A stretch of DNA of 25,476 bases from a virus. Location of the stretch: positions 1-25,476 of the IMG/VR virus record IMGVR_UViG_3300032046_000198. The stretch is one strand, 5' to 3'. The notes beneath the pieces were generated by a model. That model was not told where the DNA came from. It ran no database searches and worked only from the letters and a program-made list of their open reading frames with translations. Shown here piece by piece: positions 24,346 through 25,476 of the stretch. The position numbers and the translations under genes were made by a program. How positions within the stretch are numbered: position 1 is the first letter of the stretch; every line of letters starts with the position of its first letter.

Positions 24346-25329
24346 ATGGCATTGAAAAAGAAAGAATTTAGTTTAGACGCAATAAAAAGTAAGTTTTCCA
24401 CCAAAACAAAATATAAACCCGAAAGTTTTTATAATTGCGGGGAAGCGTTTATGAACTCTTGTGGATTACCCGGACCTGTAATGGGGGGTGTTAACATGTT
24501 TTTAGGGCACTCAAATACTTCAAAAACAACGGCAATGATTCTTGCTGCGGCTGACGCACAAAAGAAAGGTCATTTACCTGTTCTTATTATTACTGAGAAA
24601 AAATGGTCTTGGGAACATGCAATTGAATTAGGATTGCAAGCGGAGAAAAACGAACTTGGTGAGTATGATGGTATGTTTATTTTTAACGATTCATTTGATG
24701 TGATTGAACAAGCAACTGAGTTTATTAATGAAATACTTGATTCTCAAGAAAAGGGAGATATACCTTATAATTTATTGTTTTTATGGGATAGTATTGGTAG
24801 TGTACCTTGTCAGATGACTTTTGATGGAAAAGGCGGTGGAATGCACAACGCTAAGGTACTTGCAGATAAGATTGGTATGGGGATTCATTCAAGAATCTCA
24901 AAATCTAAAAAAGAAGAATATCCTTATTATAACACTTTGGTGATTTTAAATCAGCCTTGGGTGTTACTTCCTGATAATCCATTTGGACAACCTGAAATCA
25001 AGGCTAAAGGTGGTGAAGCGGTATGGTTGGCATCATCATTAGTGTTTTTATTTGGTAATCAGAAAAAAGCGGGTATTAGTCACATTGACGCCACTAAGAA
25101 TGGTAGAAAAGTGTCGTTTGCAATTAGAACAAAAATTTCTATATTAAAGAACCATGTTAATGGTCTTGGATATAAAGATGGTAAGATCATTGCAGTACCA
25201 CAAGGTTATATTACAGACACAAAAGAGTCTTTGGATAACTATAAGAAAGAATATTCAGATTATTGGGAAACAAAATTAGGATATTCAGATTATTCTTTAG
25301 ACGAATCTGATGATGACTCTGACGAGTAA
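24346..25329 (+). CDS. uvsX: UvsX / RecA-like recombinase
   Basis: 327 residues (T4 UvsX 391). An ATPase that forms filaments on ssDNA for strand exchange and recombination-dependent replication. The Walker A motif GHSNTSKT is at 54-61, the Walker B LLFLWDS at 143-149 (D148), and a likely catalytic glutamate lies in IITEKK (E84). A glycine-rich FDGKGGGMHNAK loop (about 159-170) matches DNA-binding loop positions. An NQPW segment follows the QPWVLL strand. The C-terminus is very acidic (DESDDDSDE), as in RecA and UvsX, where the tail restrains DNA binding. It lies directly after gp32-like SSB, its usual partner. Confidence 0.88.
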   Translation: MALKKKEFSLDAIKSKFSTKTKYKPESFYNCGEAFMNSCGLPGPVMGGVNMFLGHSNTSKTTAMILAAADAQKKGHLPVLIITEKKWSWEHAIELGLQAEKNELGEYDGMFIFNDSFDVIEQATEFINEILDSQEKGDIPYNLLFLWDSIGSVPCQMTFDGKGGGMHNAKVLADKIGMGIHSRISKSKKEEYPYYNTLVILNQPWVLLPDNPFGQPEIKAKGGEAVWLASSLVFLFGNQKKAGISHIDATKNGRKVSFAIRTKISILKNHVNGLGYKDGKIIAVPQGYITDTKESLDNYKKEYSDYWETKLGYSDYSLDESDDDSDE

Positions 25330-25361
25330 AAAAGTATTTTCAAACAACTTAAAAAATTTAA

Positions 25362-25476
25362 ATGATTAAAACTCTTGTTATTGACGGCAACAATCTACTA
25401 AAGATTGGGGTTTGTGGGGTCAAAGATTTTTATAATAACGGAGAACATGTTGGTGGGATTTGGCATTTCTTAAACA
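25362..25476 (+). CDS. start of 5' nuclease, T4 RNase H / FEN-like (runs off the window)
   Basis: 38 complete codons from the ATG at 25362. The start MIKTLVIDGNNLLKIG, with D8 after a hydrophobic strand, is the N-terminal metal-binding element of the FEN/PIN 5' nuclease fold, followed by a GGIWHFLN helix as in phage 5'-3' exonucleases. In T4 the counterpart (rnh) removes RNA primers from lagging-strand fragments together with gp32. It lies 32 bases after the uvsX stop, probably in the same unit. Only the N-terminus is seen, so other PIN-like nucleases remain possible. Confidence 0.7.
   Translation, partial: MIKTLVIDGNNLLKIGVCGVKDFYNNGEHVGGIWHFLN

Noticed and set aside
1-25476. CRISPR array, tRNA genes or insertion sequences
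   Set aside because: No regularly spaced repeats, no cloverleaf I could recognise and no transposase or terminal repeats were seen.

Overview
This window is part of the genome of a contractile-tailed, T4-like bacteriophage. The evidence is a recognisable tail module (neck and tail completion proteins, sheath, tube, tape measure, baseplate) followed by T4-type replication and recombination genes (gp32-like ssDNA-binding protein, UvsX/RecA-like recombinase, start of a FEN/RNase H-like 5' nuclease). The DNA is AT-rich. Almost no start codon has a Shine-Dalgarno sequence, and starts are instead preceded by A/T-rich leaders. That pattern fits a phage of Bacteroidetes (flavobacteria or relatives), but the host is an inference.

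Layout. 1-257: N-terminal part of a leftward gene, unrecognised, perhaps a helicase. 315-1870: two overlapping rightward genes resembling T4 gp14 and gp15. 1867-2031: a small leftward ribbon-helix-helix (RHH) gene with a tandem repeat directly upstream of its start. 2157-5483: a very large tail sheath protein with a threonine-rich linker. 5552-6379: a HAD-fold hydrolase between sheath and tube. 6499-6987: gp19-like tail tube. 7093-7996: a tail assembly chaperone whose reading frame is extended by an apparent frameshift at TTTTTTC. 8022-9890: tape measure. 9943-22353: three tightly packed baseplate genes, two of them giants (1682 and about 2348 residues). 22381-23293: two small genes of unknown role, the second with a T4-style internal/core-protein look. 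23404-25476: DNA-metabolism genes.

Transcription units are easy to see. Four hairpin-plus-T-run terminators separate units. An eight-base box, TATTTATA, usually followed by AATAAA-like sequence, stands before most virion-gene units. In five of the seven cases it ends 12-14 nt before the start codon; in front of the sheath and tube genes it ends 36-40 nt before it. The ssDNA-binding gene instead has a TTGACT-N17-TATAAT promoter. This suggests separate late and early/middle promoter classes.

The most interesting points are the frameshift-extended chaperone before the tape measure, the shared promoter box with very short leaders, the antisense-oriented RHH gene with a possible operator, the OmpA-like motif inside a baseplate protein, and a gp32 homologue that lacks the zinc-binding cysteines and ends in a bacterial-SSB-like DLPF tip. 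All protein assignments come from reading the sequence and recalled family patterns. No database search was run.
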